Made by a program: the position numbers and the translations under genes. A DNA stretch of 64,000 bases from Mycolicibacter hiberniae (lineage in GTDB: Bacteria > Actinomycetota > Actinomycetes > Mycobacteriales > Mycobacteriaceae), in NCBI RefSeq assembly GCF_010729485.1, contig NZ_AP022609.1:310001-374000 (forward strand). The letters run 5' to 3'. Numbering within the stretch: the first letter of the stretch is position 1; each line of letters opens with the position of its first letter. This document shows, in pieces, positions 17,815-26,461 of this stretch. The notes under the pieces are model-generated. The model was not told the DNA's origin. It ran no database searches and was given only the letters and a program-made list of their open reading frames with translations.

Positions 17815-18861
17815 ATGAGCACCACGCCGAAACCAGCCATCTCGACCGAACCCGCGGTTGTACGAGAACCCCCCGGCGGCCCGACCATGCGGGCGATCGT
17901 TCTCGACGGCTTCGGTGGACTGGATGTCCTGACCTACACCGACATCCCCAAGCCACGACCGAAGGACGGCGAGGTGGTGATCAGGGTCAAAGGATTCGGA
18001 ATCAACCACGCCGAAATGCACATGCGCCGCGGTGAGTGGGCCGAGGCCGCCGAAGTCAGCGGTATCGAATGCGTGGGCATCGTCGACGCCTGCCCGGGAG
18101 GAGAGTTTCCGACCGGCGCCAAAGTCGCGGCCCTGATGGGCGGGCTCGGCCGCACCATCAACGGCAGCTACGCACAATTCACCCGCATACGCGCTGAGAA
18201 CGTCGCCCTGATCGAGTCCGAGCTGTCGTGGGACCAGCTGGCCGCACTGCCGGAAACCTATGCCACCGCATGGACCTGCCTGTTCCGCAACCTTCATCTG
18301 ACCGCCGGACAGACCGTCGTGATCCGAGGCGCAACATCGTCCTTCGGTCAAGCGGCCGTGAAGCTGGCCGTGGAGGAGGGGGCCCGTGTCATCACCACAA
18401 CCCGCAACCGGGAACGGTTCGGCCTGCTGATGTCACTGGGCGCCGAACGTGCCGAACGGGAGAGGCCTGACCTGAGTGCCCACATCGCCGAAGCCAAAGA
18501 GATCGACGCCGTTCTCGATCTCGTCGGCAACAGCACCATTCTGGATTCCCTGGACATGCTGCGCCGCGGCGGCACGGCATGCCTGGCGGGCTGGCTCGGC
18601 GGGCTGGACCCCATCGCCGATTTCAACCCGCTGCTGCAGATGGCCAGCTGTGTCAATCTGAGCTTCTTCGGCAGCTTCGCCTTTGGCACGCCCGGTTTTG
18701 CGCTGTCGGATGTGCCACTGCAGGACATCGCCGACACGGTACGCCACGGCCGTCTCGACGCCACCCCCTCGAAGGTGTTCACCTTCGACCAGATTCGTGA
18801 AGCGCACCGGGTCATGGAAAACGGCGAGGCTGCCGGAAAAATGGTGGTAGTACTCGACTGA
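17815..18861 (+). CDS. Zinc-free MDR-family NADPH:quinone-type oxidoreductase
   Basis: A 348-residue medium-chain dehydrogenase/reductase. It has the N-terminal GroES-like part (MRAIVLDGFGGLDVL, then RVKGFGINHAEMHMRRG) and a Rossmann part with VIRGATSSFGQAAVKLA. The cysteine and histidine ligands of zinc alcohol dehydrogenases are absent, so it belongs with quinone or enone reductases. AGGAG at 17801-17805 sits nine bases before the ATG at 17815 but touches an earlier ATG at 17806, so 17815 is the likelier start. It is third in the hydrolase operon. Substrate unknown. Confidence 0.85.
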   Translation: MSTTPKPAISTEPAVVREPPGGPTMRAIVLDGFGGLDVLTYTDIPKPRPKDGEVVIRVKGFGINHAEMHMRRGEWAEAAEVSGIECVGIVDACPGGEFPTGAKVAALMGGLGRTINGSYAQFTRIRAENVALIESELSWDQLAALPETYATAWTCLFRNLHLTAGQTVVIRGATSSFGQAAVKLAVEEGARVITTTRNRERFGLLMSLGAERAERERPDLSAHIAEAKEIDAVLDLVGNSTILDSLDMLRRGGTACLAGWLGGLDPIADFNPLLQMASCVNLSFFGSFAFGTPGFALSDVPLQDIADTVRHGRLDATPSKVFTFDQIREAHRVMENGEAAGKMVVVLD

Positions 18862-18946
18862 GCTACTCGGATACCAGCACGTCACGCACACGACCAGGAA
18901 CCTGGCGACAACGGTATTCCTCGGCCATAACCGGAAGGGAAGCATT

Positions 18947-19699
18947 GTGAAGATCGCGGTTGCCGGCGGTACCGGCAAGACCGGACGCAAGGTGGTCGAA
19001 CACCTGCACAGCCAAGGACACCAGCCGGTCATCCTGGCCCGCGCCCACGGGGTGGACCTGCTGGAAAACACCGGTCTCGACGCCGCGCTCGAGGGCGTCG
19101 AGACCGTCATCGACGTCAGTGACTTCGCGGCCGTGAACGCCAAGAAGGCGCGGGCGTCCTTCGGTACGGCGACGGCGAATCTGCTGGCTGCCGCGCAGCA
19201 AAACGGCGTGCGCCACCATGTGGTGTTGTCGATCGTCGGAGTCGACCGGGTGGGAACCGGCTACTACCAGGGCAAGCTGCACCAGGAGGAGTTGGTCAAG
19301 GCCGGTCCCATCGCGTGGACCATCCTGCGGGCCACCCAGTTTCACGAATTCGCCGACCAGGTCCTGTCGCAGGTGCCAGGGCCTGTGGCGCTGGTCCCCA
19401 GAATGCAGTCGCAGCCCATTGCCGTCAGCGAGGTGGCTGTCCACCTGTGCGAGCTGGCGGTCGGGGCACCGCAGCAGATGGCGCCCGAGATCGCCGGGCC
19501 GCGCGTCGAATCGGTGGTCGACATGGCCCGCCAATTGGTCCGGCACCGTGGCCGGCACCGGCCGATGATTCCGCTGCCGGTACCCGGCGCCGCCGGCAAA
19601 GCCATGGCCCACGGTGGCCTGTTGCCCACCGGGCCCGGCCCGCGGGGCCGGCAGACCTACGCCGAGTGGCTGGCCGCACTGACCCCGGAAGAACGGTGA
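18947..19699 (+). CDS. NmrA-like atypical SDR, NAD(P)-binding
   Basis: A 250-residue atypical short-chain dehydrogenase with the nucleotide motif VAGGTGKTGRKV at residues 4-15 and the family segments VETVIDVSDF and HHVVLSIVGVDR. There is no classical YxxxK; the tyrosines in GTGYYQGKL take that place. Members act as redox sensors or reduce quinones and small carbonyls. GTG start at 18947 with GGAAGGGA upstream. The 85-base gap from the preceding gene is the largest inside this operon, so a separate promoter is possible. It precedes a membrane-protein gene by seven bases. Confidence 0.8.
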   Translation: MKIAVAGGTGKTGRKVVEHLHSQGHQPVILARAHGVDLLENTGLDAALEGVETVIDVSDFAAVNAKKARASFGTATANLLAAAQQNGVRHHVVLSIVGVDRVGTGYYQGKLHQEELVKAGPIAWTILRATQFHEFADQVLSQVPGPVALVPRMQSQPIAVSEVAVHLCELAVGAPQQMAPEIAGPRVESVVDMARQLVRHRGRHRPMIPLPVPGAAGKAMAHGGLLPTGPGPRGRQTYAEWLAALTPEER

Positions 19700-19706
19700 C
19701 CCCGCC

Positions 19707-20135
19707 GTGAACCGCAACGTGCACCGCCTCGCTCTGAGCTACCTGACGTTCTTCGGTTTCGGCCTGGGCCTGTGGGCCTACGCGGCTCCGCTGCACTGGT
19801 ACCAGACGTTCCCCGGGATGGGAATGACGTGGCTGCCCGTACTCGGCCCCTACAACGAGCATCTGGTGAAGGACGTGGGCTCGGCGTTGCTGGGGCTGGG
19901 AGTGCTCAGTGCCGCGGCGCTCTATTACCTGAGCAACCGCGCCGTGGTGGTGGTCGCCGCGCTGAGCTGGTCGACCTTCAATGTGCTGCACCTGATCTAC
20001 CACCTGGGCATGCTGCACATGTACGGCCCGCGCGACGCGGCGCTCAACGCGGTGGGCCTGAGCCTGCTGTCGGTGGTGTCGCTTGTGCTGCTGGTGCCCG
20101 CACGCCGGGACACCGAGGTATTGAGCCCCCAATGA
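19707..20135 (+). CDS. Four-helix membrane protein of unknown function
   Basis: A 142-residue protein with four hydrophobic segments (about residues 8-28, 48-70, 76-98 and 112-132) and a Trp/Tyr-rich first loop (LHWYQTFPGMGMTWLPVLGPYNEH). It has no motif I recognise. GTG start at 19707, seven bases after the NmrA-like gene. Its stop overlaps the start of the GMC oxidoreductase as ATGA, so the two are almost certainly translated together; it may anchor or assist that enzyme. Confidence 0.7.
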   Translation: MNRNVHRLALSYLTFFGFGLGLWAYAAPLHWYQTFPGMGMTWLPVLGPYNEHLVKDVGSALLGLGVLSAAALYYLSNRAVVVVAALSWSTFNVLHLIYHLGMLHMYGPRDAALNAVGLSLLSVVSLVLLVPARRDTEVLSPQ

Positions 20136-21808
20136 CCTATGACTACGACGTTGTGGTGATCGGCTCGGGTTTCGGCGGCAGTGTGGCGGCGCTGCGGCTG
20201 ACCGAGAAGGGTTATCGCGTCGCGGTGCTGGACATGGGCCGCCGGTGGGCGCCCAGCGACTTCCCGCCCAACAATTGGCATGTCCGCAAGGCCATGTGGG
20301 CGCCGAAACTGGGCTGCTTCGGTCCGCAACGGCTGACGGTGCTGGGTAAGACGTTCATCGCCAGCGCCGTCGGCGTCGGCGGCGGTTCGTTGATCTACGG
20401 CAACACCCTCTATGAACCGCTGGAGCGGTTCTTCGCCGACCCGCAGTGGGCGCACATCACCGATTGGCGCGCGGAGCTCGCGCCGTATTACGACCAGGCC
20501 CGCCGGATGCTGGGGGTGACCCCCACCCCGCACACCACCCCGGCCGACGAGGTGCTGCGGGCGGTGGCCCGCGATCTGGGCGTCGAAGACACCTATCACC
20601 CCACCAACGTGGGTGTGTTCTTCGGCGACGAACCGGGTAAGACCGTCGCAGATCCGTTCTTCGGCGGGGCAGGTCCCGAGCGCACCGGATGCATCGGCTG
20701 CGCACAGTGCTTCACCGGATGCCCGCACAACGCCAAGAACACCACCGAGACCAACTACCTGTATCTGGCCGAGCGTGCCGGCGCCCAGATCCATCCGATG
20801 ACCACGGTCACCGATGTGCGCCCGGCCGGCGACGGCTACGTGGTCAGCACCGTGCGCACCGGCCGGTGGGTACGCAAGGCGCGGCGCGATTTCACCGCGG
20901 GTCAAGTGGTGTTCGCCGCGGCGGCGCTGGGCACCCAGCGCCTGTTGCACAAGCTGCGCGACACCGGATCGCTGCCGCACCTGTCGTCGCGCCTGGGCGA
21001 GCTGACCCGCACCAACTCCGAAGAGGTGCCGGCGGTGTTCACCCCCGAGCGCGACGACTTCGCGCAGGGTGTGGCGATCACCTCGTCGATCCACCCGGAG
21101 GCCAACACCCATGTGGAGGTGTGCCGCTACGGCAAGGGATCCAATCTGTTGTCGATGATGGGCACCCACCTGATCGACGGCGGCCCGTGGCGTTTCGCCC
21201 GGTTGATGCTGACCATCGCACGTCACCCGGTGATGCTGTTGCGCAGCATGTTCCCCCGCAACGCCTCGGCGCATTCGATCATCGTGCTGGTGATGCAGTC
21301 GCTGGACAACTCGCTGACCACCTACCGCAAGCGCGGTCTGTTCGGCACGCGTTTGACGGCGAAACAGGGTGTGGGCGAACCGAACCCGGATTGGATTCCG
21401 CTGGCGCACGACGTGGCGCGCCGGATGGCCGAGAAGGTCGGCGGGATGGCCGGCGGGACCTATCTCGATGCGCTCAACATCCCGCTGACGGCGCATTTCA
21501 TCGGCGGCTGCCCGATCGGGGATTCGGCCGATTCCGGCGTCATCGACCCCTATCAGCGGGCCTACGGGCACCCCGGTCTGCATGTCGTCGACGGCTCGGC
21601 GATCACCGCGAACTTGGGGGTGAACCCCTCGTTCACCATCACCGCGCAGGCGGAACGGGCGATGGCGTTGTGGCCCAATAGGGGAGACCCGGATCCCCGG
21701 CCCCCGCTGGGGCAGCCTTACCGGCGCATCGCACCGGTGGCACCGCGATACCCGACGGTGCCCGACAGTGCCCCCGGCGCGCTTCGGCTGCCGTTGTCGC
21801 CGGCTTGA
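20132..21808 (+). CDS. GMC-type FAD oxidoreductase, cholesterol-oxidase (ChoD)-like
   Basis: A 558-residue FAD enzyme. The dinucleotide motif VVIGSGFGGSVAALRL is at residues 7-22, a GVGGGSLIYGNTL FAD loop near residue 80-95, and the C-terminal GMC segment HVVDGSAITANLGVNPS near residue 490-507. A cysteine group GCIGCAQCFTGCPHNAKNT near residues 187-205 matches the cysteine-rich loop I recall in M. tuberculosis ChoD (Rv3409c), to which the whole chain is similar. ChoD is annotated as cholesterol oxidase, though its true substrate is debated. ATG at 20132 overlaps the preceding stop. No other sterol genes are in the window. Confidence 0.85.
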   Translation: MTYDYDVVVIGSGFGGSVAALRLTEKGYRVAVLDMGRRWAPSDFPPNNWHVRKAMWAPKLGCFGPQRLTVLGKTFIASAVGVGGGSLIYGNTLYEPLERFFADPQWAHITDWRAELAPYYDQARRMLGVTPTPHTTPADEVLRAVARDLGVEDTYHPTNVGVFFGDEPGKTVADPFFGGAGPERTGCIGCAQCFTGCPHNAKNTTETNYLYLAERAGAQIHPMTTVTDVRPAGDGYVVSTVRTGRWVRKARRDFTAGQVVFAAAALGTQRLLHKLRDTGSLPHLSSRLGELTRTNSEEVPAVFTPERDDFAQGVAITSSIHPEANTHVEVCRYGKGSNLLSMMGTHLIDGGPWRFARLMLTIARHPVMLLRSMFPRNASAHSIIVLVMQSLDNSLTTYRKRGLFGTRLTAKQGVGEPNPDWIPLAHDVARRMAEKVGGMAGGTYLDALNIPLTAHFIGGCPIGDSADSGVIDPYQRAYGHPGLHVVDGSAITANLGVNPSFTITAQAERAMALWPNRGDPDPRPPLGQPYRRIAPVAPRYPTVPDSAPGALRLPLSPA

Positions 21809-21857
21809 CGGCGGCGATGCGGAGCGGCCCCGCTCGGCGATATCGTTGGCAACTGTC

Positions 21858-22340
21858 ATGAAACCCGATGAGGACGCCGCTGGCCGAGCCGCGCTTGAGT
21901 GGCTGATGTCGGCTGATCTGCGGGAGTTGGCCGCCGAATCCGAATACATCGCTCAGCGTTTCGCCGGCTCCCACGACGTGCGCCCCACCGACTTCCGTGC
22001 CCTGCTGCACATCATGGTCGCTGAGACCGCCGGAACCCCGATCAGCCCCGGCGAGCTGCGCCAGCGGCTGGGACTCTCGGGTGCCGCCATCACCTATCTC
22101 GTCGACCGTCTCATCGCGTCCGGCCACGTGCGGCGTGAGGCGCATGCATCGGATCGGCGCAAGGTCACGTTGCGCTATGCGGCGCTGGGTCTTGACACCG
22201 CCCGCGCGTTTTTCGCGCCACTGCAGGCGCATACGCATCAAGCTCTCGCAGAGATCTCCGATGCCGACCTGCAGACCGCCCACCGCGTCTTCACCGCGCT
22301 GATCGGGGCCATGCGGCAGTTCCATTCCGAGTTGGAGTGA
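21858..22340 (+). CDS. MarR-family transcriptional regulator
   Basis: A 160-residue winged-helix protein. The recognition region is SPGELRQRLGLSGAAITYLVDRLIASGHVRREAHASDRRKVTLRYAA (too regular to be chance), with the wing DRRKVTLRY typical of MarR. The N- and C-terminal helices would form the dimer. MarR proteins usually repress neighbouring oxidoreductase or efflux genes and respond to small phenolic or oxidising ligands. ATG at 21858, 49 bases after the GMC gene and 61 bases before the photolyase gene, so it may control either side. Confidence 0.85.
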   Translation: MKPDEDAAGRAALEWLMSADLRELAAESEYIAQRFAGSHDVRPTDFRALLHIMVAETAGTPISPGELRQRLGLSGAAITYLVDRLIASGHVRREAHASDRRKVTLRYAALGLDTARAFFAPLQAHTHQALAEISDADLQTAHRVFTALIGAMRQFHSELE

Positions 22341-22401
22341 CGTCGGGTGGCCTGCTCGTCGGTCGGCGCCGCTGCGCTAATCCGCGGGGCAAGATGGTCA
22401 G

Positions 22402-23739
22402 ATGCCGGCCCTGCTGTGGTACCGCCGTGACCTGCGCGTCGGCGACCTGCCGGCGCTGTCGGCGGCGCTCGCGGACGATCCGCAGGTGCTCGCCTGTTTC
22501 GTCCTGGACCCACGCCTTGAGGCCTCCGCGGGGCAACGCCGGCTCCAGTATCTGGCGCAGTGCCTGCGCAGCCTGCGCGATGACCTGGGCGGCCGGCTGC
22601 TGGTGACCCGCGGATCCCCGCAGGAGCGGATCCCGCAGATCGCCGCGGAACTCGGTGCTACGGCTGTGCACGTGTCGGAGGATTTCGGTCCATACGGCCG
22701 GCGTCGCGACGCGCAGGTGCGCGCCGCGCTCGGCGAGGTCCCCCTGGTCGCCACCGGATCGCCGTACCTGGTCTCCCCGGGCCGGGTCGTCAAAGACGAC
22801 GGAACCCCCTATCGGGTTTTCACCCCGTTCTTTCGCCGGTGGCGCGACCACGGCTGGCGCCGCCCGGCCGGCTCGCAACCGGTGCACTGGATCGATCCGC
22901 GCGACGTGCCCGGCACGACCGCGCTCCCGGTCGAAATCCCGGAACCCGGCGGGCGCGCCGAATTTCCGGCGGGGGAGGCTGCCGCGCGCGACCACTGGGC
23001 GGCGTTTGTGGCCGGTGAGCTGCACCGGTACGCCCAGGATCGCGATCGGCCGGACCGCAACGGGTCAAGCCGGATGTCGGCCCACCTGAAATTCGGCACC
23101 ATCCATCCCCGCACCATGGCCGCCGATCTCAACCCAGGCAATGCGGGGGCCGGCGCCTATCTGCGGCAGCTGGCCTTCCGGGACTTCTACGCCGCGGTGC
23201 TGTATCACTGGCCGGGCAGTTTGTGGGCCAACTGGAACCGCGAGTTCGACGGCATCCAGACCGATACCGATACCGAGGCGTGCCGCCGGTTCGAGCGCTG
23301 GAAAGCGGGCCAGACGGGCTTTCCCATCGTCGACGCGGGCATGCGTGAGCTGTTCGCCACCGGGTTCATGCACAACCGGGTGCGCATGATCGCGGCCTCG
23401 TTTCTGGTCAAGGACCTGCACCTGCCCTGGCAATGGGGCGCCCGGTGGTTTCTGGACCAGCTGCTCGACGGGGACATGGCGAACAACCAGCACGGCTGGC
23501 AGTGGTGCGCGGGCTGCGGAACCGATGCGGCGCCCTACTTCCGGGTGTTCAACCCGACGCTGCAGGGCCGCAAGTTCGATCCGGACGGCGCCTACATTCG
23601 CCGCTGGGTGCCCGAGCTCGCCGACGTCGCCGATCCGCACCTGGCGCGGGAGGCGCCGCCGGGTTACCTCGAACCGATGGTGGATCACCGCGAAGAACGG
23701 GCGGAAGCGCTGCGCCGCTACCAGCGGATCAGCGGCTAG
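22402..23739 (+). CDS. phr: Deoxyribodipyrimidine photolyase
   Basis: A 445-residue photolyase/cryptochrome protein. The N-terminal antenna domain starts LLWYRRDLRVGDLPAL; the C-terminal FAD domain contains RQLAFRDFY, TGFPIVDAGMRELFATGFMHNRVRM and NNQHGWQWCAGCGTDAAPYFRVFNP in order, all hallmarks of class I CPD photolyases. It repairs UV pyrimidine dimers with blue light. Length is normal for the family. M. tuberculosis lacks this gene, which points to an environmental mycobacterium. It stands ahead of SOUL and TspO genes, both linked to porphyrins. Confidence 0.95.
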   Translation: MPALLWYRRDLRVGDLPALSAALADDPQVLACFVLDPRLEASAGQRRLQYLAQCLRSLRDDLGGRLLVTRGSPQERIPQIAAELGATAVHVSEDFGPYGRRRDAQVRAALGEVPLVATGSPYLVSPGRVVKDDGTPYRVFTPFFRRWRDHGWRRPAGSQPVHWIDPRDVPGTTALPVEIPEPGGRAEFPAGEAAARDHWAAFVAGELHRYAQDRDRPDRNGSSRMSAHLKFGTIHPRTMAADLNPGNAGAGAYLRQLAFRDFYAAVLYHWPGSLWANWNREFDGIQTDTDTEACRRFERWKAGQTGFPIVDAGMRELFATGFMHNRVRMIAASFLVKDLHLPWQWGARWFLDQLLDGDMANNQHGWQWCAGCGTDAAPYFRVFNPTLQGRKFDPDGAYIRRWVPELADVADPHLAREAPPGYLEPMVDHREERAEALRRYQRISG

Positions 23740-23766
23740 AACACCCGACGCCATGGCGAGCCACAC

Positions 23767-23789
23767 AATAATTCATTAAATGAATAATT
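23767..23789. promoter_or_regulatory. AT-rich 23-base palindrome, likely operator
   Basis: Around a central A at 23778, the arms ATTCATT and AATGAAT pair perfectly, and three more bases on each side pair after one mismatch. It is by far the most AT-rich spot in the neighbourhood and lies about 100 bases before the SOUL gene. It has the form of a MarR- or TetR-type operator; the MarR gene two genes upstream is a candidate binder. Confidence 0.5.
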
Positions 23790-23795
23790 AAGTTG

Positions 23796-23825
23796 TTGAA
23801 CCAACTGTGCCGGTGGAGCTACAGT
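23796..23825 (+). promoter_or_regulatory. Sigma-70-like promoter before the SOUL gene
   Basis: TTGAAC at 23796-23801 and TACAGT at 23820-23825 are separated by 18 bases, close to the housekeeping pattern. They lie directly after the AT-rich palindrome, so a repressor bound there would hinder the polymerase. Confidence 0.4.
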
Positions 23826-23887
23826 GGAAGCTCTAGGGGAAACGACGCGGAGGGGGCCACGTTGAGCAGTCAAAGGCAGCGGCCGCT

Positions 23888-24523
23888 ATGAGCGGGCCGT
23901 TCGGAATGATCGGTGCGGCCTTCGAGGCCGTCGGGTCGGTGGTGGGGTGCCGATCGGGCACCGAGGAGCCCGACCACACCGTGGAGCAGCGGCTGGGTTC
24001 TGTCGAGATCCGCCGCTACCACGAACGCGTCGTGGCGCAGACGGTCGTCACCGGTGATGAGGAGGCAGTCCGCAACGTCGGCTTTCGGCGGCTTGCCGGC
24101 TACATCTTCGGCGGCAACCGCTCACGGACGAAGTTGGCGATGACCGCCCCCGTTGCTCAAGGGACCGCCACGGGCGAGCGCATCGCCATGACGGCCCCAG
24201 TGGCCCAGCAATCCACCGGTGCGGGGCAATGGGTGATCCGTTTCTTTCTGCCGGCCGACGTCAGCCTGGAATCGGCGCCGGAACCCGACAACCCGGCGGT
24301 GCAGTTGGCCCGGGTGCCTGCCGAAACCGTGGCGGTGCACAGATTTTCCGGCGATCGAGGCCGCCGTGCCGTCGAATCGCACAGCGCCACGTTGCTGAAC
24401 GCCTTGAAAGACACGGAATATGAGCCAGTCGGCTCACCGCAGGCATGGTTCTACGATCCGCCCTGGACGGTTCCGATGTTTCGCCGCAACGAGATTGCGG
24501 TATCTGTCACAAAAAGCAGTTGA
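23888..24523 (+). CDS. SOUL-family haem-binding protein
   Basis: A 211-residue protein of the SOUL/HBP family: EIRRYHERVVAQTVV near residue 40, the repeated KLAMTAPVAQ and IAMTAPVAQQ near residues 85-105, and QWVIRFFLPADVSLESAPEPDNPAV. The C-terminal part ends in AWFYDPPWTVPMFRRNEIAV, the family's closing pattern. Such proteins bind haem or free porphyrin. It has no signal peptide. The gene is 13 bases upstream of tspO, another tetrapyrrole-binding protein, and both are probably transcribed from the promoter at 23.8 kb. Confidence 0.88.
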   Translation: MSGPFGMIGAAFEAVGSVVGCRSGTEEPDHTVEQRLGSVEIRRYHERVVAQTVVTGDEEAVRNVGFRRLAGYIFGGNRSRTKLAMTAPVAQGTATGERIAMTAPVAQQSTGAGQWVIRFFLPADVSLESAPEPDNPAVQLARVPAETVAVHRFSGDRGRRAVESHSATLLNALKDTEYEPVGSPQAWFYDPPWTVPMFRRNEIAVSVTKSS

Positions 24524-24536
24524 CCTAAGGAGTAAC

Positions 24537-25025
24537 GTGCGCATCTCCACTCTGCTCGGAACCGGCGCAGCGGTAGCCGCCACGGCCGTCGCAGGATCTG
24601 CTGCGACCACGCCAGAGGTCAAAGCCGACTGGTACGAACGGCTTTCCAAGCCCCCGTACCAGCCGCCTCCACAAGTATTCCCGGTGGTCTGGCCGGCGCT
24701 CTACACCGACATCGCCGCCGTCTCGGCAAGCACCATCGACGAATTGCACGCACGCGGTGAGTCGGGCAAACAGCGCTCTTACATCGTCGCGCTGATCGTC
24801 AACCTGCTGCTCAACGCGGGCTGGTCGTGGGTTTTCTTCAAAGGGCGGCGATTCGGGTCTTCGGCCGTGGTCAGCGCGGCGCTGGCGGCCAGCAGCGCCG
24901 ATCTGGCGCGCCGAGCCATCGCGGTGCGGGGTGCACGCGCGGTACCGCTGGTGCTCTACCCCTTGTGGTGCACTTTCGCCACCGTGTTGAGCGGGCACAT
25001 CGCGATACTCAACCGCCGTCGTTAG
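24537..25025 (+). CDS. tspO: TspO/MBR-family tryptophan-rich sensory protein
   Basis: A 162-residue protein of the TspO family with five predicted membrane helices. It carries the typical WYERLSKPPYQPPPQVFPVVWPALY segment early (about residues 31-56) and LLLNAGWSWVFFKGR near residue 95. TspO binds and degrades porphyrins and takes part in stress responses. The GTG at 24537 has AAGGAG six bases upstream, which decides the start; in frame the reading continues upstream without a better site. The N-terminal 25 residues look like an extra helix or signal. The 3' end overlaps the convergent epimerase gene by 17 bases. Confidence 0.85.
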   Translation: MRISTLLGTGAAVAATAVAGSAATTPEVKADWYERLSKPPYQPPPQVFPVVWPALYTDIAAVSASTIDELHARGESGKQRSYIVALIVNLLLNAGWSWVFFKGRRFGSSAVVSAALAASSADLARRAIAVRGARAVPLVLYPLWCTFATVLSGHIAILNRRR

Positions 25026-26400
25026 ACGCGCGGTCCGGCTCTTGGTCGGCGGCACGGCCCAGCAGATGCCGCAGCAACGGTTCGAGCTCGGGCAGGCGGA
25101 ACCGGTGATCGGCAGCGCTGAGACGCGCGGGCAGGACCCGCTGGCTCGCGCCGGCGAGTTCGCGCGCACCTTGTGCGCCCAGCAACAGCCGCGGACCCAG
25201 GCTCGGTACCGGAAGGACCGTGGGCCGGTGCAGGACCCGCCCCAGCGTTTCGGTGTATTCGCTGTTGCGCACCGGATTCGGCGCGACGGCATTGACAGCG
25301 CCGGACAGTCCGGTATCCCAGAGGGCGCGATGATAGACATCGATCAGATCGTCGATGCCGATCCACGGCAGCCACTGCCGGCCGTCGCCCAGCTTGCCGC
25401 CGAGGCCGGCGGAGAACAACGGCCGCATGAGGCGCAGCGTCCCGCCGCTGGGCGATTGGACGATCCCGGTGCGGATCCGGACGACGCGCGCTCCGGCCTG
25501 CTCGGCGGGTGCCAGTGCGTCCTCCCAGTCGGCGACCACGTCGGCGAGAAACCCGTCGCCGCGCGCACTGTCCTCGGTGAGGATCTCGTCTTGTCGGTCA
25601 TGCCCGTAAAAACCGACCGCTGAGGCGCACACCAAAGCCACCGGATGTTCGGTGCTGCGAGCCACCAGTTCGGCAAGTCTGCGGGTGGGGCCGATTCTGC
25701 TGTCGCGGATCGCGCGGCGGTGCCCGGCGGTGAAGCGGCCCGCGATCGACTCGCCGGCCAGATGGATCACCGCGTCCACACCGGCCAGCAGATCCCGGTC
25801 CGGGTCGTCGGGGTTCCACTGCCGCTGCTCCGGACCGGATGCGGCATGCCGAACCAGCCGGATCACCCGATGGCCGCCCGTGCTCAAGGATGCGGTCAGG
25901 GCCGAGCCCACGAGGCCCGACGATCCGGTGACCGCCACCGTCAGGGGCTCAAGGCCATGCTGTTGCGCGCGCTGGTGCGCGGCGAGGTCATCGGCGAGCT
26001 GGCGATGCCGGTAGACGAACATCGGCCGCAGCAGGGACCCGGGGATCGGGGTGTCGACGTGGTCGATCACCCGGGTCCGACCGTCGCCCAGATCCTCGAA
26101 ATCGTGGGTGTGCGTCCAACTGAGCGTCGCGCGGGTGGGAAGTGATGCCAGGCCGTGCCCGCCGAGCGCGTCGACGAATCGCGCGGGCGGGTCATAGCCG
26201 TCGGGCTGGTGTTCGGCGACCCACCGGAGTCCGCCGGGAAGAGCCAGTACGGCCGTCCCGTCGCGCAGCGAATCGGCCTCGCTGACCAGGCGCATCGGCT
26301 GCCACGGCGGACTCAGTCGGGTGAACGCGCCCGGCCGCTCATGCCATGCGAAGACCTCCGCGCGCGGAGCGGCAACGGTGCTGGAGAAGTCCACACTCAT
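25009..26400 (-). CDS. TIGR01777-family epimerase with N-terminal SRPBCC domain
   Basis: A 463-residue two-domain protein. Residues 1-150 form an SRPBCC (cyclase/dehydrase-like) domain (MSVDFSSTVAAPRAEVFAWHERPG). From residue 153 an extended SDR follows with VAVTGSSGLVGSALTASL, VIHLAGESIAGRFT and the catalytic region VCASAVGFYGHD; the C-terminal GGKLGDGRQWLPWIGIDDL is typical of TIGR01777 (YfcH/SDR39U1). Substrate unknown. It is divergent from the SDR/DUF2867 operon across a short gap. Confidence 0.87.
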   Translation of the reverse strand: MSVDFSSTVAAPRAEVFAWHERPGAFTRLSPPWQPMRLVSEADSLRDGTAVLALPGGLRWVAEHQPDGYDPPARFVDALGGHGLASLPTRATLSWTHTHDFEDLGDGRTRVIDHVDTPIPGSLLRPMFVYRHRQLADDLAAHQRAQQHGLEPLTVAVTGSSGLVGSALTASLSTGGHRVIRLVRHAASGPEQRQWNPDDPDRDLLAGVDAVIHLAGESIAGRFTAGHRRAIRDSRIGPTRRLAELVARSTEHPVALVCASAVGFYGHDRQDEILTEDSARGDGFLADVVADWEDALAPAEQAGARVVRIRTGIVQSPSGGTLRLMRPLFSAGLGGKLGDGRQWLPWIGIDDLIDVYHRALWDTGLSGAVNAVAPNPVRNSEYTETLGRVLHRPTVLPVPSLGPRLLLGAQGARELAGASQRVLPARLSAADHRFRLPELEPLLRHLLGRAADQEPDRASNDGG

Positions 26401-26461
26401 TCCTCGACGCTACTGGGAGGAGCCAGTTATGCAATCGCTGTCGGCGATCCTGCCGTCGAAC

